Source: Actinernus sp. WN-2022 (Eukaryota; Cnidaria; Anthozoa; Actiniaria; Actinernidae). From it: a DNA stretch of 64,000 nt. Under the pieces are notes generated by a model. That model worked only from the letters and a program-made list of their open reading frames with translations, did no database searches and had not been told where the DNA came from. Each line of letters begins with the position of its first letter. The first letter of the stretch is position 1. The stretch is taken from NCBI GenBank assembly GCA_030867875.1, contig JAOWCC010000577.1, forward strand, positions 144,328,344 through 144,392,343, in the 5' to 3' direction. This document shows positions 1 through 10,915 of this stretch, piece after piece. The translations under genes and the position numbers were made by a program.

Positions 1-2139
1 TCGAGCTCTTGCGACTTTCAGAGATTAATCGAGAGCAACGTAGCTGCAGTCACTTCGCCTGGCTCTTGGCGGGTCTCGGCATAAAATAGTATCTCATCGT
101 GCCCATATACGGTTTCTTGGTTGCCCTCAAAGCAGATCTTTGGCAATAGTTGCAAGCAAAATTCCAGTTCGATCTGTGGACTGGCCGGGTTCTGCCTTTA
201 TCAGCCCTTTGTTCGGGTGCCGTTAATTTTGAGAAGCAATTTCTATACTGTTCATCAAGCTAAGTTGATTGTAGCTTTTCTTTCGCAACGGTCATAATTT
301 ATCTGCCTATACTGGTTTGTGTCATAGCGGATTTATTCTTTACTGCAAGAAATTTCGTTGTATTTCCAAGATATGATGCTACTTATTCGCAGTGCTCCTA
401 AGTTTAGTGGGTTAGAACTCTTTGTGGATTACTGCTGATAATTCATTCTTCCCTCATAAATAAAATAAACAAATTGTGCTCTAGTTACCAGGGCTTTATT
501 CATTCGCAGCGGCTTCGGTTTAAGTTTAGCTGGTTCTTTCAAAGTGGATTATTGCACGCAATTTCATCTTATTAACTCAATACATGCAAATCGCGCATTT
601 CTCAGTCGCAGTACTCATGTAAGTTAGTGGATTTATCGCAGGCAAATTTGACTTGGTGTCTCCTGCTATCTTGGTTTCGTAATCGCAGTGGCTTATAGGT
701 TTGGCCGGTTTCCCCCTAGATGGTTTTATTACAGGCAAATTCAGCATTCTTCATGTCGAGGCTAATGTGTGGTACACATACTTCGGTTTGTTTTCTGCTT
801 TCTAGGTGGACTTAGTTGTCTTGTGTAGCTTCATCATGAATTTTTTGGGGGATTTATATACTTTACAGGTTGCTCATTCTTTACAGGTACTGTAGTTTCT
901 GCCATTCTCTGCACTTACTGAACAGGAGTTATTGTAACAATTATCATTCAACTGTCATTTTGCAGGTGCTATACTTTCTGGCCTCTGTATCCTGTTGGAT
1001 TGAGGCTGGTTTGAGTTGTGCAGATTCGATCCAGTGATATATTTCATGTGCAGGTCATGCATTAGGTGTCTTCCTCATTGGCTCGGGGAGTTTTATGTTT
1101 GCTCCATGGATCAGGTTTGTTGTCCGGTGGACTGACTGCAGTTTCTTGGCCTAGATGGCTTTTGAGTTGTAGATTGCCTAGTACCCCCAAGGCAGGACCC
1201 CATGCTTGTTCTGTTGGTCAGTGATCTCCCAAGAATCTACATGGCACAACCTGATGCAGATGTTGAAGGCCTCTACTCATTTCATGGCCTATCAAGCAGC
1301 TTGCTGCTTCCTAGGCAGGATTGTCCAAATTCTATGTTCCAGATCCAGTGGCACTGGTCTAGTGATGTACATCAATCTAACCCTGAACATCTGGCTACGG
1401 AAGCAGAAGCTAGAAAGACCTTGGTTGAAGTATCTTAGATAATTCAGATTGGGAAGGTTGGAGTTGGGCTTGTTCCAGTCGTCAAGTATTCTTCAGGATT
1501 GCCAGTCTCTTTGCTGTCTTGCATTGGATGAAGTTCTACTACTTATTTAGCAGCTTTGGCATGGGCTGGCAAGTTTGGCAATCCATTTATCAGCCTACGC
1601 CATTGAACAATTCTCCTCCGGTCAGTTTAATTGTTCCTGTAATTTACATAGTTTTGTGCTACTGAGTTGGACGTTTTGTGCCCCACTTTCAGTTTTGCTT
1701 GCTGACAGGCACTTCAATGGTACAATGCTGCTTGGTCAGCATGGGTCCAAGCCTCAACAATTCACTTGGTTGTATGTGCTTCGGTAAATCCACATTTAGT
1801 ATGATTTATGGTCTTAGGGGCTAAGGACATTCTTTGGAGGTATCACCAGTCGGATATATCGTGCTCTCACATTTAGCTTGTCTTCTGTTTGGTAAGTGCC
1901 ATTGGGTCAGCACAGGTCCAAACTTAACTGTTTACATCTGCAAAGTGTGGTGCTTGGAGGATTCAGGTTTCATCTTGGGATACCAGGCTCCCTGTAAATC
2001 CAGCTGTGTTGGCTACTGTACGTCCGGTACTGAGTTGGTCTCCCCAGGATGACATGTTCTGGGCAGCTTCTGTTCGGCCTCCTCTGCCGTAGAGAGTTCA
2101 CATGGAGTGTTAGTCAACTAGCTGGGTCCCAAGTTTTTT
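1..2139. repeat. Degenerate repeat-derived sequence, no gene seen
   Basis: No ORF here resembles a protein. Several stretches between about 320 and 760 share a loose motif, a GTGGATT-like word followed by GCAAATTT-like words roughly every 80-120 bp, which looks like a badly decayed tandem repeat. Positions 175-235 resemble, in inverted orientation, the 3' half of the SINE at 60925-61158. The 1100-2060 part repeats words such as CCTAGTTCCT/CCTAGG and may be an eroded extension of the array that follows. The unit is not sharply defined, so this is a weak call. Confidence 0.35.
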
Positions 2140-3020
2140 TGGGGGCTAGGGGCCATTTTTTGTGAATGGTCTGGTTCTTGGTTCGGGTTAGCTAGACGTC
2201 TAGTTCCTTCCAAGGCCATATCTATTGCCTAGCCCCCCAATTTTTCGCATCAGGCTCATTTGTGTATTGGAGGTGTCAGTTATGTGCATCAGCTGTTGGG
2301 ATGCTAGTGTCTAGCTTGTCAGTGGGCCGGGGGCTAGGGGTCAGCTGGTTCGGGTAGCTAGTTGCCTAGTTCCTTCCAGGTTGGGACTTTCACCTAGCCC
2401 CCACTCGCCGCTTGCCTTGTCTGGGAGGGGACTTGGTTCGGGTTAGCTAGTGGCCTAGTTCCTTCCAAGGTCGTGACCAACTCCGATTGGTCGGGTCACT
2501 TGGTTCGGGTTAGCTAGTGGCCTAGTTCCTTCCAAGGTCGTGACCAACACCGGCCCCCAACTTGCCCACCTACGAATCCAGAGTAGAAAGGTCTGTCTCA
2601 AGCTTGGGGGGCTAGGGGCATTCTAGCGAATGGTCTGGGGTCGCCTGGTTCGGGTTAGCTAGATGCCTAGTTCCTTCCAGGCTAACCTAGCCCCCACTCG
2701 CCGCTTGCCTTGTCTGGGAGGGGGCTGGGGCCATTCCCAGCGATTGGTCAGGTCACTTGGTTCGGGTTAGCTAGTGGCCTAGTTCCTTCCAAGGTCGTGA
2801 CCAACACCGATTGGTCAGGTCACTTGGTTCGGGTTAGCTAGTGGCCTAGTTCCTTCCAAGGTCGTGACCAACACCGGCCCCCAACTTGCCCACCTACGAA
2901 TCCAGAGTAGAAAGGTCTGTCTCAAGCTTGGGGGGCTAGGGGCATTCCCAGCGAATGGTCTGGGGTCGCCTGGTTCGGATTAGCTATATGCCTAGTTCCT
3001 TCCAGGCTGTGATTGCCTAG
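2140..3020. repeat. Tandem array with 67-bp subunits and 324-bp higher-order unit
   Basis: The words GGTTCGGGTTAGCTAG and CCTAGTTCCTTCCA recur throughout. Near-identical 67-bp neighbours begin at 2435 and 2502, and again at 2759 and 2826. The whole block beginning 2435 is repeated at 2759, 324 bp away, including the segment around CCTACGAATCCAGAGTAG. More diverged copies lie at about 2180, 2348, 2647 and 2972. No protein coding is evident. This looks like a local minisatellite with a recent higher-order duplication. Confidence 0.85.
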
Positions 3021-3041
3021 CCCCCCCCCCCCCCCCCCCCC
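3021..3041. repeat. C21 homopolymer tract
   Basis: Twenty-one consecutive C residues close the array. Such tracts can form i-motif or G-quadruplex structures and are prone to length errors in sequencing. Confidence 0.95.
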
Positions 3042-3171
3042 TTTCTCTGTATATCGGAGGGATAGTTGCCTACATCAGTTCTTGGTCGCTAGTGGGTAAG
3101 CCCTTCCTTAGTTGGGCATTCATGTCAGTGTGGTTTGCCTTCGGTGCTCTGGGCTCTGACAGAGTTTAAAG

Positions 3172-4050
3172 AGCTAGGCCCTGAGATTCCCACAAACCAT
3201 AATGTATAGACAAGTGATCCTAGTGAACTGCATTGGGCATGTTAACAAAGAATAATTTCATCTAAATCCTACTTTCTTTGCATAAGTGAACTACAGGTTA
3301 CATTATTTCATTTCAGAAAAAGACTAAAATAGCACTTCCAAAAATAATTATTTCTCAGATTCTACATTTTCTCTCAAAAATGCAAATTTCACATAACATT
3401 TAGAGTTTCATGTTTGCACTTTCTGTCTCCCAACACCTAAACTTGCCCAGAACCAAGCCATTCTGTCCACAAGCACTTCACAGCAACCTAAATTCATCCA
3501 TAATGACCGCAAAGCATGCCGGGAAACCCTACCAAACAGCGACATGGCACTTCCCCATCTTCTTTCTTCAAAATTTCTAAAAGTCTAAAGCCATTTTTAC
3601 CTAATACCTTCATAAAAATTATTGGAATCAATGGCAAGTAAATATTGTCGAATATTCCAAAAAAGCTATGATAGGTGGCTCCAGACCCCCATTTATAAAG
3701 CCCACGCTAAAGTGACAGAAGACGTCCTGGCCCATTCACGAGTGGGAAATGAGGCTCTTTCTCCATCACCATAAACTGGCACAGACTCGGTTCTATGAGA
3801 AAGTGCTGATTGAAGCTCTCATCAGACTTAATGATGTCCTCCAGCACTGTATAAATGGTGAAAAAGGCTTAAAAAAGCCTGAAATTCTCTGTATTCCTCC
3901 AAACAAAGCTCCTGCCAGCTCCGTTAAGTAATCCACAACTGCCTTCAAAATGGCTGTCTAAAAACTTTGAGCCCCCAGTATTGTAGGCCAGTTGAAAATT
4001 CCATGGAAACAATGATTGTAGTATACTTAGGGGGGAGGGTTCTTTTCGGT
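3172..4050. repeat. Dispersed repeat, copy 1 (uninterrupted)
   Basis: This segment, from AGGCCCTGAGATTCCC through TTGAGCCCCCAGTATTG, is a diverged paralogue of 38980-41790. Shared landmarks in the same order are CATAATGTATAGACA, TTATTTCATTTCAGA, CCGCAAAGCATGC, AGAAAGTGCTGATTGAAG and GAGCCCCCAGTATT. Copy 1 lacks the two insertions found in copy 2 and so gives the pre-insertion state. No family could be named and there is no convincing coding content. Confidence 0.75.
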
Positions 4051-4252
4051 CTAGAAATAGCTAAAAATTGGTTCCAAAAACATGGGCCTGAAAGAGTTAA
4101 TAATACACATATGTAATTTATTATAATAAATAGTCAAACTCACTAAATTTACACAATGGAATTAATTTTCTTTCCCTGGGTACTAACAGCTCCACTTACT
4201 CATCCCTTTCTCAATTTATTTGAACTCATGCACTGTTTTATTTTGTAAAAAG

Positions 4253-4315
4253 GATGAATCTCATGTGGATGTGGAACAAGAGGCTGAAAGAATAACTACC
4301 CCAAAGCTGATATGA
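4253..4315 (+). CDS. Possible short terminal exon (unrecognised)
   Basis: After an AG at 4251-4252, 20 sense codons are open and end in TGA. The peptide is acidic and hydrophilic (begins DESHVDVEQEAERI) and looks more like ordinary coding sequence than the surrounding AT-rich DNA. The upstream polypyrimidine tract is poor and no partner exon was found, so this may be chance. Transcript data would decide it. Confidence 0.2.
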   Translation, partial: DESHVDVEQEAERITTPKLI

Positions 4316-4719
4316 ACTGGATCAATGGACAATGTACAAAGTTTGTTATTGGCTGCGAAAGAGATGGTTGTCTGTCATTAATATGCCATACAAACATAAT
4401 TTTGGAATATAGTCTTAATGTTGATTTGAACTTTGTGAGTTACTAGATATGCATTCAATACAGTTTATCCAAAGGATTCAGGTGGTCATCGAATTGAAAT
4501 AATGTATTCCTCTTTCTAAAATTATTAAATACTTATGTAGGTTATTAGTCGGCTAAGCATCTACGGTAATTACAGCTGTGCATTTGTGCATGCTCCTAGA
4601 TTTCGATCTCACTATTTCAAAGCTCTGCCTTGACTATTTTAGTGTGTTGTTGACAGTGCAAAATAATATAGTATGGTGTTTGTTTAGATTTCAAAATGAC
4701 TGTAATAGACCTTTTCAGT

Positions 4720-4893
4720 TTGCCTATTTGTTGCCCCATTTCAGGCCATGTGATGTGCCAGTTCTCCAGAGGATTTGCAGTAGTACTTTGTTTTCCAGTT
4801 ATAGAAATTGATATTTTTCTCTTAGATACAGAAAAACAAAACAATGTTACTGAAGGGAAATGTCTGGTGGTCTGAAATGGGGCAACAAAGAGG
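4720..4893. mobile_element. Small inverted-repeat element
   Basis: TTGTTGCCCCATTTCAG near 4730-4746 is matched in inverse by CTGAAATGGGGCAACAA near 4872-4888, with weaker pairing beyond. The short size and lack of coding fit a MITE-like foldback. No clear target duplication was found. Confidence 0.5.
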
Positions 4894-4916
4894 CAATCTA
4901 CAATTGTCAATGTATG

Positions 4917-5070
4917 GGTTAAACAATGAATGCAAGTGGTTTATGGAATTTAGAGTGTCTTGCATTTGATAGAATGCCACAAGAGACTTTGCAAAGCCTC
5001 TCGTGGTGTTGTATCTAATGCAAGACACTCTAAATTCCATTTACAAACCATGAGTGTTTCTTGTTTAACC
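4917..5070. mobile_element. Palindromic MITE, family 1 copy A
   Basis: Almost the whole 154 bp folds on itself. GGTTAAACAATGAATGCAAG at the left pairs with the region ending TTGTTTAACC at 5070, and the inner arms (GAATTTAGAGTGTCTTGCAT and its complement) are nearly perfect around a short loop near 4990. A second copy lies at 7017-7150. It is non-coding and probably a non-autonomous DNA element. Confidence 0.8.
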
Positions 5071-5073
5071 TCC

Positions 5074-6385
5074 TTAGAATATGGTCACACCCATAAAGAA
5101 TTTTGTCAACAAACTTTTGGCATTATGTGTGTGTCCTAGGCCTGGAATCAGGTCTATTCAAGTTTACAAAAAAACTTTTTGTCACTGTTACCTCTCATGA
5201 TAATTTTGGGTTAGGTTAGGGTTACTCAATATTATTCCACTGGCAGGGGTTTCAATAACTTTTTAGGCAATTGGCAGTCCTGTTTTTAGAGGCAGTGTAG
5301 GTAAACTTTACTCAACACTTAAAGTGCTAATGAAGCAAAATTTTCGTCATTAAAATTAAGATCTCATTTGAAAGTCCTTTCGAAGTAAGGAAGAATGGCA
5401 ATATCTCATCTCAATATCTCATCTCGTTCCAGAGATATTATGGTTTTTTGAATATGTAAATTAAATGTCTGTGACATCATTAGGTTGACACAGCCACGAA
5501 GACAATCACAAAATGAAGGATATCTCTGCAAATAGTGGATAACAACAATATTGAAACTTTGCACATGTACATGTATGGTACTAAGGAAAACATGCATCAC
5601 TGTGGAAATCATTATGTTGTCATGGAAACAGTCTTGGCCCCATGCTCCTTTCACCTTGAACATAAAATTGTAGTTTTTATCTGTTACACAAAATAATTAA
5701 CTTTAAGCCACTCACATACAAGAAGTAGAAACATGTGTTTGGCAAAGGTGAAATTAGGAAAATTATTTTCCTCATTGAAGGAGCCTTGAGTGTTCCCATG
5801 GTAATGTCTTAATTTGCATAATGACGTATTTTCCTTCATACCATACATGTACAAAGTGTCAATTGTTTTTACCCACTGTTTGATGAGATATTCTTCATTT
5901 TGTCTTCATGGCTGTTTCAACCTTATGACGTCACAGACCATCTAATTTGCACATCCTAAAACCTCAATATTGCTGGAGCGAGATGAGATATTGACAAACA
6001 GAAAACTCTATTCTTACTCAATTTGAAAGGACCTTCAAATGAGACCTTGTATTAATGACAATATTTTGCTTCATTGGCACTTTAACAAAAAACAACGATC
6101 ATCTGAAGTACATGTACATGTAGCTAGCAGTAAGAAGCAAGTAACTGGCAGTTGGTAGCTGCCTTCTATTGAAACCCCTGCACTGGTGAGGTTGTAAAAC
6201 AATGAAAAACAAAAGCTGGGCCTCACCAGTGGAATACTACATAGTACTTAACTATGTATAATTGAAATCTTTTTTACCCCACAATTTCCTGTGCTTCAAA
6301 GCCCACGCCACTTGCCTCATTGGGACACTATGGAACATAAGAACACTAAAATACTCGGTGCTAATTGGGTGTGACCATATTCTAA
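5074..6385. mobile_element. Non-autonomous DNA element with 20-bp TIRs
   Basis: TTAGAATATGGTCACACCCA at 5074-5093 is matched exactly in inverse at 6366-6385. There is no long ORF inside. The element contains a nested inverted-repeat element (5321-6083). TA or TTA/TAA at the ends could be a short target duplication (Tc1/mariner or Harbinger style), but the superfamily cannot be fixed from this copy. Confidence 0.8.
5321..6083. mobile_element. Nested 763-bp foldback element with ~165-bp arms
   Basis: The left arm starts AAAGTGCTAATGAAGCAAAA and the right arm ends with its complement at 6083. Similarity between arms extends inward about 165 bp, through the CTCATTTGAA and ATATCTCATCTCG words, to TCTGTGACRTCAT. 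The centre is unique and non-coding. Confidence 0.8.
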
Positions 6386-6799
6386 TAAGTGGTAATACAG
6401 CTTAATGTCATATATTTGTGGTCAGACTGCAGTCATACAATGTACTCTTGATTACAAATTGCACTCCACTCAGTTTTATTACCATTTTTTGTTGTAGTTC
6501 TAAAATTATGAAATGTAATACTTTAACTTATAAAAATATTATTAGACACTGTCAATCATGAACCTTGAATCTTATTTTAAAGTAAACTACAAAAGTAACA
6601 CCTTAGTTAGAAGAGAAATATAATTTGAATATCCTGATTTTGTTTTGATAGAGGATGGCAAAAATTAAACTGGATTACAAAAATGTATTCTAGAAACTGG
6701 ATTTTGGTTACAGTGGTTTGTTTATTTTACATCGAAGATACAGGAAGCCGTTACCGGGTCTCCCAAGCCAGAGGCATATGTTTAAGTATTCCGACGAAC

Positions 6800-6985
6800 T
6801 CCATGGTCGAATTAGAATTTAGGTTGGTTTTTGAGGAGGGAGGAAAACCGGAGAACCCGGGGGAAAACCCTCAGAGCAAGGGTGAGATACCAACAAACTC
6901 AACTCACATATGGCGCCGCATCCGGGATTCGAACCTGGGCCACAGAGGTGAGAGGCGAAGCGCTTAACCACTGCGCCACCCTAGC
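6800..6985 (-). mobile_element. tRNA-derived SINE, family 1 copy A
   Basis: Read on the minus strand, 6980-6909 is tRNA-like. The A box TGGCGCAGTGGTTAAGC and the B box GGTTCGAATCC are both intact, and the ends (GGTGGCGCAG and GGCGCCATA) suggest an eroded acceptor stem. The body beyond the head (words GGAGGAAAACCGGAGAACCC) is shared with 60925-61158, so this is a repeat family rather than a functional tRNA gene. Confidence 0.85.
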
Positions 6986-7016
6986 TCCCCTACCCTACTC
7001 AGGGAGCTCTAAGTAT

Positions 7017-7150
7017 GGGTTAACAATGAACACGAGTGGTATGTGGAATTTAGAGTGTTGAGTATTAGATAGAATGCCACGAGAGGCAAAGCCTCGAAGA
7101 GTGGTGTTCTATCTAATGCGAGACACTCTACGTGTAAATTCCATAGACCA
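7017..7150. mobile_element. Palindromic MITE, family 1 copy B
   Basis: GGGTTAACAATGAACACGAG, TGGAATTTAGAGTGT and the AGAATGCCACGAGAGG hairpin centre repeat the copy at 4917-5070. The right arm stops early after AAATTCCATAGACC, so this copy is truncated or more eroded. Confidence 0.75.
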
Positions 7151-7639
7151 ATGCAATCAGGCTATTCAAGTTTACTTTAATGTTTTTGTCATTGTTACCT
7201 CATCATAATTTTGGGCCTTGTTAGCTTGAATTCGGTCAAGTAGAATGTGTTTTTGTGCTGTTATTCTGGTACAATTAATGGCTCAGTATTCAGAAGCCCC
7301 TCGAAGCCCTATAGTGTCTGGTCTTTGTAACTAGCAATACCACCCCAGTATTTGTTATTTAGAAATATATTCTTGTTATTATTTTTGGATAAAACTGTTG
7401 TAGTAGTTCTCAAACAACTGTAGTGTTTTATGACACATGATTTTAAGGCTTTGTGTGTTTTATAAAATTGCATTATATATAATATATGGTACTGTATGTA
7501 TGTACCATGTTTTATATAGATTTTATTAAATTATAAATAAAATACGTGTAATATTTTTCACGGTTGAATTAAATTATATTTTAATCCTTTCGCCTTGTTT
7601 GTTGTCCTGTATTATTTCCACAATGGCATATGAGCGTAA

Positions 7640-7763
7640 ATAACTCCTTTTGGGAGTTAAAATAACTCGCCATAAGCGTCAAATCAACTCTACTCACGGA
7701 GTTATTATAACTCCAAAAATGAACCTTTTTAACTCCATATTTGGAGTTGTTTCAACTCCCTGA
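7640..7763. repeat. Cluster of AACTCC/GGAGTT motifs
   Basis: Seven exact AACTCC or GGAGTT hexamers and at least two near-matches fall in about 125 bp, in both orientations. The cluster could fold into alternative short hairpins. Its role is unknown. It overlaps the tail of the decayed non-LTR reading frame described next. Confidence 0.7.
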
Positions 7764-7910
7764 AAATAACATTGTAGTAATTCATTTATCTTGGATAGAG
7801 AGTAATAATTAGATGATGGTATTGTAAGCATATAGTCTGGATCAGATTCGTCATTTATATCAAATAGGTCATCTAAATTCTCATATTCACAAGTTCCTAA
7901 GTTCAGAACT
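7694..7910 (-). pseudogene. Non-LTR retrotransposon coding relic (ORF1 end or ORF2 start)
   Basis: The minus-strand frame is open from about 7910 down to a TGA at 7694-7696. It reads as acidic peptide around LDDLFDINDESDPDY and SNYYSLSKINELL. Such a segment, with a run of Asp followed by a YY...N motif, is reminiscent of linker or ORF2-start regions in cnidarian CR1-like elements. It lies directly downstream of the ORF1 relic on the same strand, which supports membership of the same element. There is no start codon and the last codons run into the AACTCC cluster. Assignment is inference. Confidence 0.4.
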
Positions 7911-7986
7911 TATTGATTTCTGTGCAGCCATCTTAATTGTGTCTTAAATGGCATGGGTTGTTCAGTGAGTACTTACATTAAAGTTT

Positions 7987-8496
7987 TTACACTGTATATC
8001 TTTCTTTAAAGGCATCAAATTCATCTATTGTAGTAGATCCATATATCTTCGAGGTTTCGTGCTCTCTTAGCATGATTTTCCTACTTTGTGTCCAGATGAA
8101 TTTGAAGTTGTTTTCGGCTTTGAATGAGTAAACTTTCCCAAAGAGTTTCCTGCGATATGTTTTAAGTGATTCATTGATATCAGTATCTTTCTGTCTTTAT
8201 GGACACTCTTTCCAAACTCTACGTTCACGGCAGAAGGGAGATTCCTGGATGTTTTGCCTGGAAGTTTACCCCGCTAATCTTGTAGATCTCCTCCCTCTTG
8301 TCTCGTCGAATGAACTTTACGATAATTCGGTTTGTTATTTTTTTAGGTCAGGCAGCCGGTGAGCAGTTGAAATGTCGTTCTCATTTTGCTCGACGTTCAT
8401 CAGGGCACTTAATTCACATACTAAGGCTTTAGGATTATCCAGGGGTAAGGTTGGGATACCTTTGATCTCAAGACTGCCACGTCTGAGATATTGTTG
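7987..8496 (-). pseudogene. Decayed non-LTR retrotransposon ORF1 (FP/L1-ORF1-like)
   Basis: Three minus-strand fragments in different frames together look like the ORF1 nucleic-acid-binding protein of a non-LTR retrotransposon. 8496-8335 begins QQYLRRGSLEIKGIP and contains a ...TAHRLPDLKK stretch before a TAA. 8332-8276 reads NRIIVKFIRRDKREEIYKI. 8190-7987 holds YRRKLFGKVYSF and FKFIWTQSRKIMLREHETSK before a TAA. The order (YLRR..IxGIP, then HRLP, then IVKF, then a C-terminal FKFIWT-type domain) is the known order for FP-like/L1-ORF1-like proteins. At least two frameshifts make it non-functional. An N-terminal part, if present, is not recognisable beyond 8500. Confidence 0.7.
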
Positions 8497-8559
8497 AATG
8501 TTGGGCTAAATTACAAGAATACAGGGCCATTTCTCGATATGTCCTGAAGAGCCACTGGC

Positions 8560-8765
8560 TCGGTGGTTCGGCAGTGAATTCCGAGCCACCGAGCGACTGA
8601 ATATATAGACCCCAAGACTGAATATTCATATGGAGATGCTTCGTTCTTTAAAGAGACGTATACTAGGCATATTCATAAGTGAACGCGACTTCCGAGGCAC
8701 CGAGCCACTAAAATATAGAATTTAAGTGAACGCGACTTCCGAGCCATTGAGCCACTAAAATAGAG
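8560..8765. repeat. Short duplicated flank of the 3-kb element
   Basis: A 47-bp unit starting AAGTGAACGCGACTTCCGAG occurs twice (8677 and 8724). GAATATTCATATGGARATGC...TTCTTTAAAG at 8620-8653 recurs just beyond the other end of the 3-kb element, at 11785-11818. The function is unknown. Confidence 0.7.
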
Positions 8766-8789
8766 TTAGGCGCGATATCGACTGACTAT

Positions 8790-9700
8790 CGGATAATTAT
8801 ATCTCGATAATATCGGATATATATGAATAATATATGTCTATTAGATATCTAATTAGATAAGCCCCCTTTACCTTTACTCAAGTGCTTGATATTCGATGTT
8901 ATCCGATATTATCGGATATTATCACGTTATAGATGTATATTAGATATCTAATTAGATAGACCCCCTTACCTTTACTGAAGTGCTTGATATTCGATATTAT
9001 CCGATATTATCATGTTAGATGTCTATTAGATATCTAATTAGATAGACCCCCTTACCTTTACTGAAGTGCTTGATATTCGATATTATCCGATATTATCATG
9101 TTAGATGTCTATTAGATATCTAATTAGATAGACCCCCTTACCTTTACTGAAGTGCTTGATATTCGATATTATCCGATATTATCATGTTAGATGTCTATTA
9201 GATATCTAATTAGATAGACCCCCTTACCTTTACTGAAGTGCTTGATATTCGATATTATCCGATATTATCATGTTAGATGTCTATTAGATATCTAATTAGA
9301 TAGACCCCCTTACCTTTACTGAAGTGCTTGATATTCGATATTATCCGATATTATCATGTTAGATGTCTATTAGATATCTAATTAGATAGACCCCCTTACC
9401 TTTACTGAAGTGCTTGATATTCGATATTATCCGATATTATCATGTTAGATGTCTATTAGATATCTAATTAGATAGACCCCCTTACCTTTACTCAAGTGCT
9501 TGATATTCGATATTATCCGATATTATCATGTTAGATGTCTATTAGATATCTAATTAGATAGACCCCCTTACCTTTACTGAAGTGCTTGATATTCGATATT
9601 ATCCGATATTATCATGTTAGATGTCTATTAGATATCTAATTAGATAGACCCCCTTACCTTTACTCAAGTGCTCGATATTCGATAATATCCGATATTATGT
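8790..9700. repeat. 86-bp satellite array
   Basis: The marker GACCCCCTTACCTTTACT starts at 8959, 9045, 9131, 9217, 9303, 9389, 9475, 9561 and 9647, exactly 86 bp apart each time. An earlier, variant unit lies at 8860. The units contain ATTAGATATCTAATTAGATA and ATATTATCCGATATTAT palindromes and are almost identical, which implies recent amplification or gene conversion. The array is internal to the 3-kb TIR element. Confidence 0.95.
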
Positions 9701-10546
9701 AGACGGAATAAGCCAGAAGTAATCTTAGATTATCAAAGTGCGTTCGACTTATTTTTTGTAAGAGAAAGGACTGTGGTATTAAAAAGGCTGAAAGATTACT
9801 TGCAATGATATGGACGGTGTAAATAATCCTGATAAAAAAATGCTTGTTTGAAATTAATGTGAAAATTTTGATGTCTTTACTTATAAGCAAGAGACCATAA
9901 TAGTCTCTTGCTCATAAGTTAATATACAAGGTGATGAATCTGGGTATAAAACAGTAATTATCTTTGTGTAACATGCATGCAATGCTTATGTGGCTACATG
10001 TGTTTTATATGGTTATGGCATTCATTTGAGCATTCGTAGCACATTTTCCTGTGTGGTATACATGCAGTGCCAGTAAAGCAATAATTGGAGTTAGTGTAGA
10101 ACACAAATGAACCCTATAGAGGCTATTCAGATGTGTATAAACTGCATTCCAGTTCCTAGCATTCACAATACTAACTACACTCCAGTGTAGAATATAAACT
10201 ATATATGCATTGTGTATAAACTACACCCCATGCAGTTCCTTCAGATCAGAGCAATCACATTATTTCTCAAGTGAGACCAAGGTTGGCTGCAGAATATTGA
10301 GTGCCATTGTTAGTTGCAGAATAATTTATGGTCAATGTTGGTAGCTGGGTCCTGGCTTTGATCAGCCTTGTTTCAGGTACCGTTAGAAATTCAGTGTAGA
10401 TTATTAAATTGATTAGGGAACACAGCAATGAACTCAGTACTTAAAATTTCCCCCACCTTGTACTGTGTTGATATTCCAGTTCCTTGGCATATCAAAGTGT
10501 CGTTATAGAATGAATGTAGTGTATAACCAAGATGCACACATGCATG
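9701..10546. other. Interior of 3-kb element, no gene seen
   Basis: The stretch is AT-rich with no recognisable coding. GTCCTGGCTTTGATCAGCC near 10345 followed by TTGTTTCAGGTACCGTTAG resembles the inverted 3' half of SINE family 1 (compare 60925-60970), suggesting a SINE tail fragment at about 10335-10392. Confidence 0.5.
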
Positions 10547-10915
10547 GGGCCATTCCATTTTATATGCACACCCCCCCTATTGAGGGACTTGGATATCCTT
10601 GGGGGAGGGAGGGGGTAAAACTGACAAACATCCAGATGGGGATGAGTAAAATATCCAAAGGGGTAGATATCCACACCAGGGATATCCTGGATGGTAGCCA
10701 GGATATAATATCCAACAGCCCCACCTCTATTGAGGAACTTGGATATCCTTGGGGGGAGAGGGGAGAATCCTAGAGGGCTGGAAAGGCTATCCAAGGGGGT
10801 CTGGAGAAACAGAAAGAAAAAAAACATCCAGAGGGGGTTGCCCAAAATTATATCCAAAGGGGTATAGAAGTGAATCCCTCAATAGGGGGGGTGTGCATAT
10901 AAAATGGAATGGCCC
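10547..10915. mobile_element. Foldback element with ~40-bp TIRs
   Basis: GGGCCATTCCATTTTATATG, then a C-rich run and TATTGAGGGA, is matched in inverse by the segment ending GGAATGGCCC at 10915. ATG flanks both ends, a possible 3-bp target duplication. Inside, GGATATCCTTGGGG and ATATCCA words recur. It is non-coding and inserted in the 3-kb element. Confidence 0.8.

Noticed and set aside
1202..2052. Several 70-80-codon ORFs in the repeat-like left end
   Set aside because: Overlapping frames, low-complexity derived from degenerate repeats, no family resemblance.
6909..6980. Functional tRNA gene
   Set aside because: Boxes A and B are good but the anticodon stem is poor and the sequence recurs with the same flanking body at 61 kb, so it is a SINE head.
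8790..9700. CRISPR-like array
   Set aside because: The 86-bp units are contiguous and identical throughout, with no unique spacers; it is a eukaryotic satellite.
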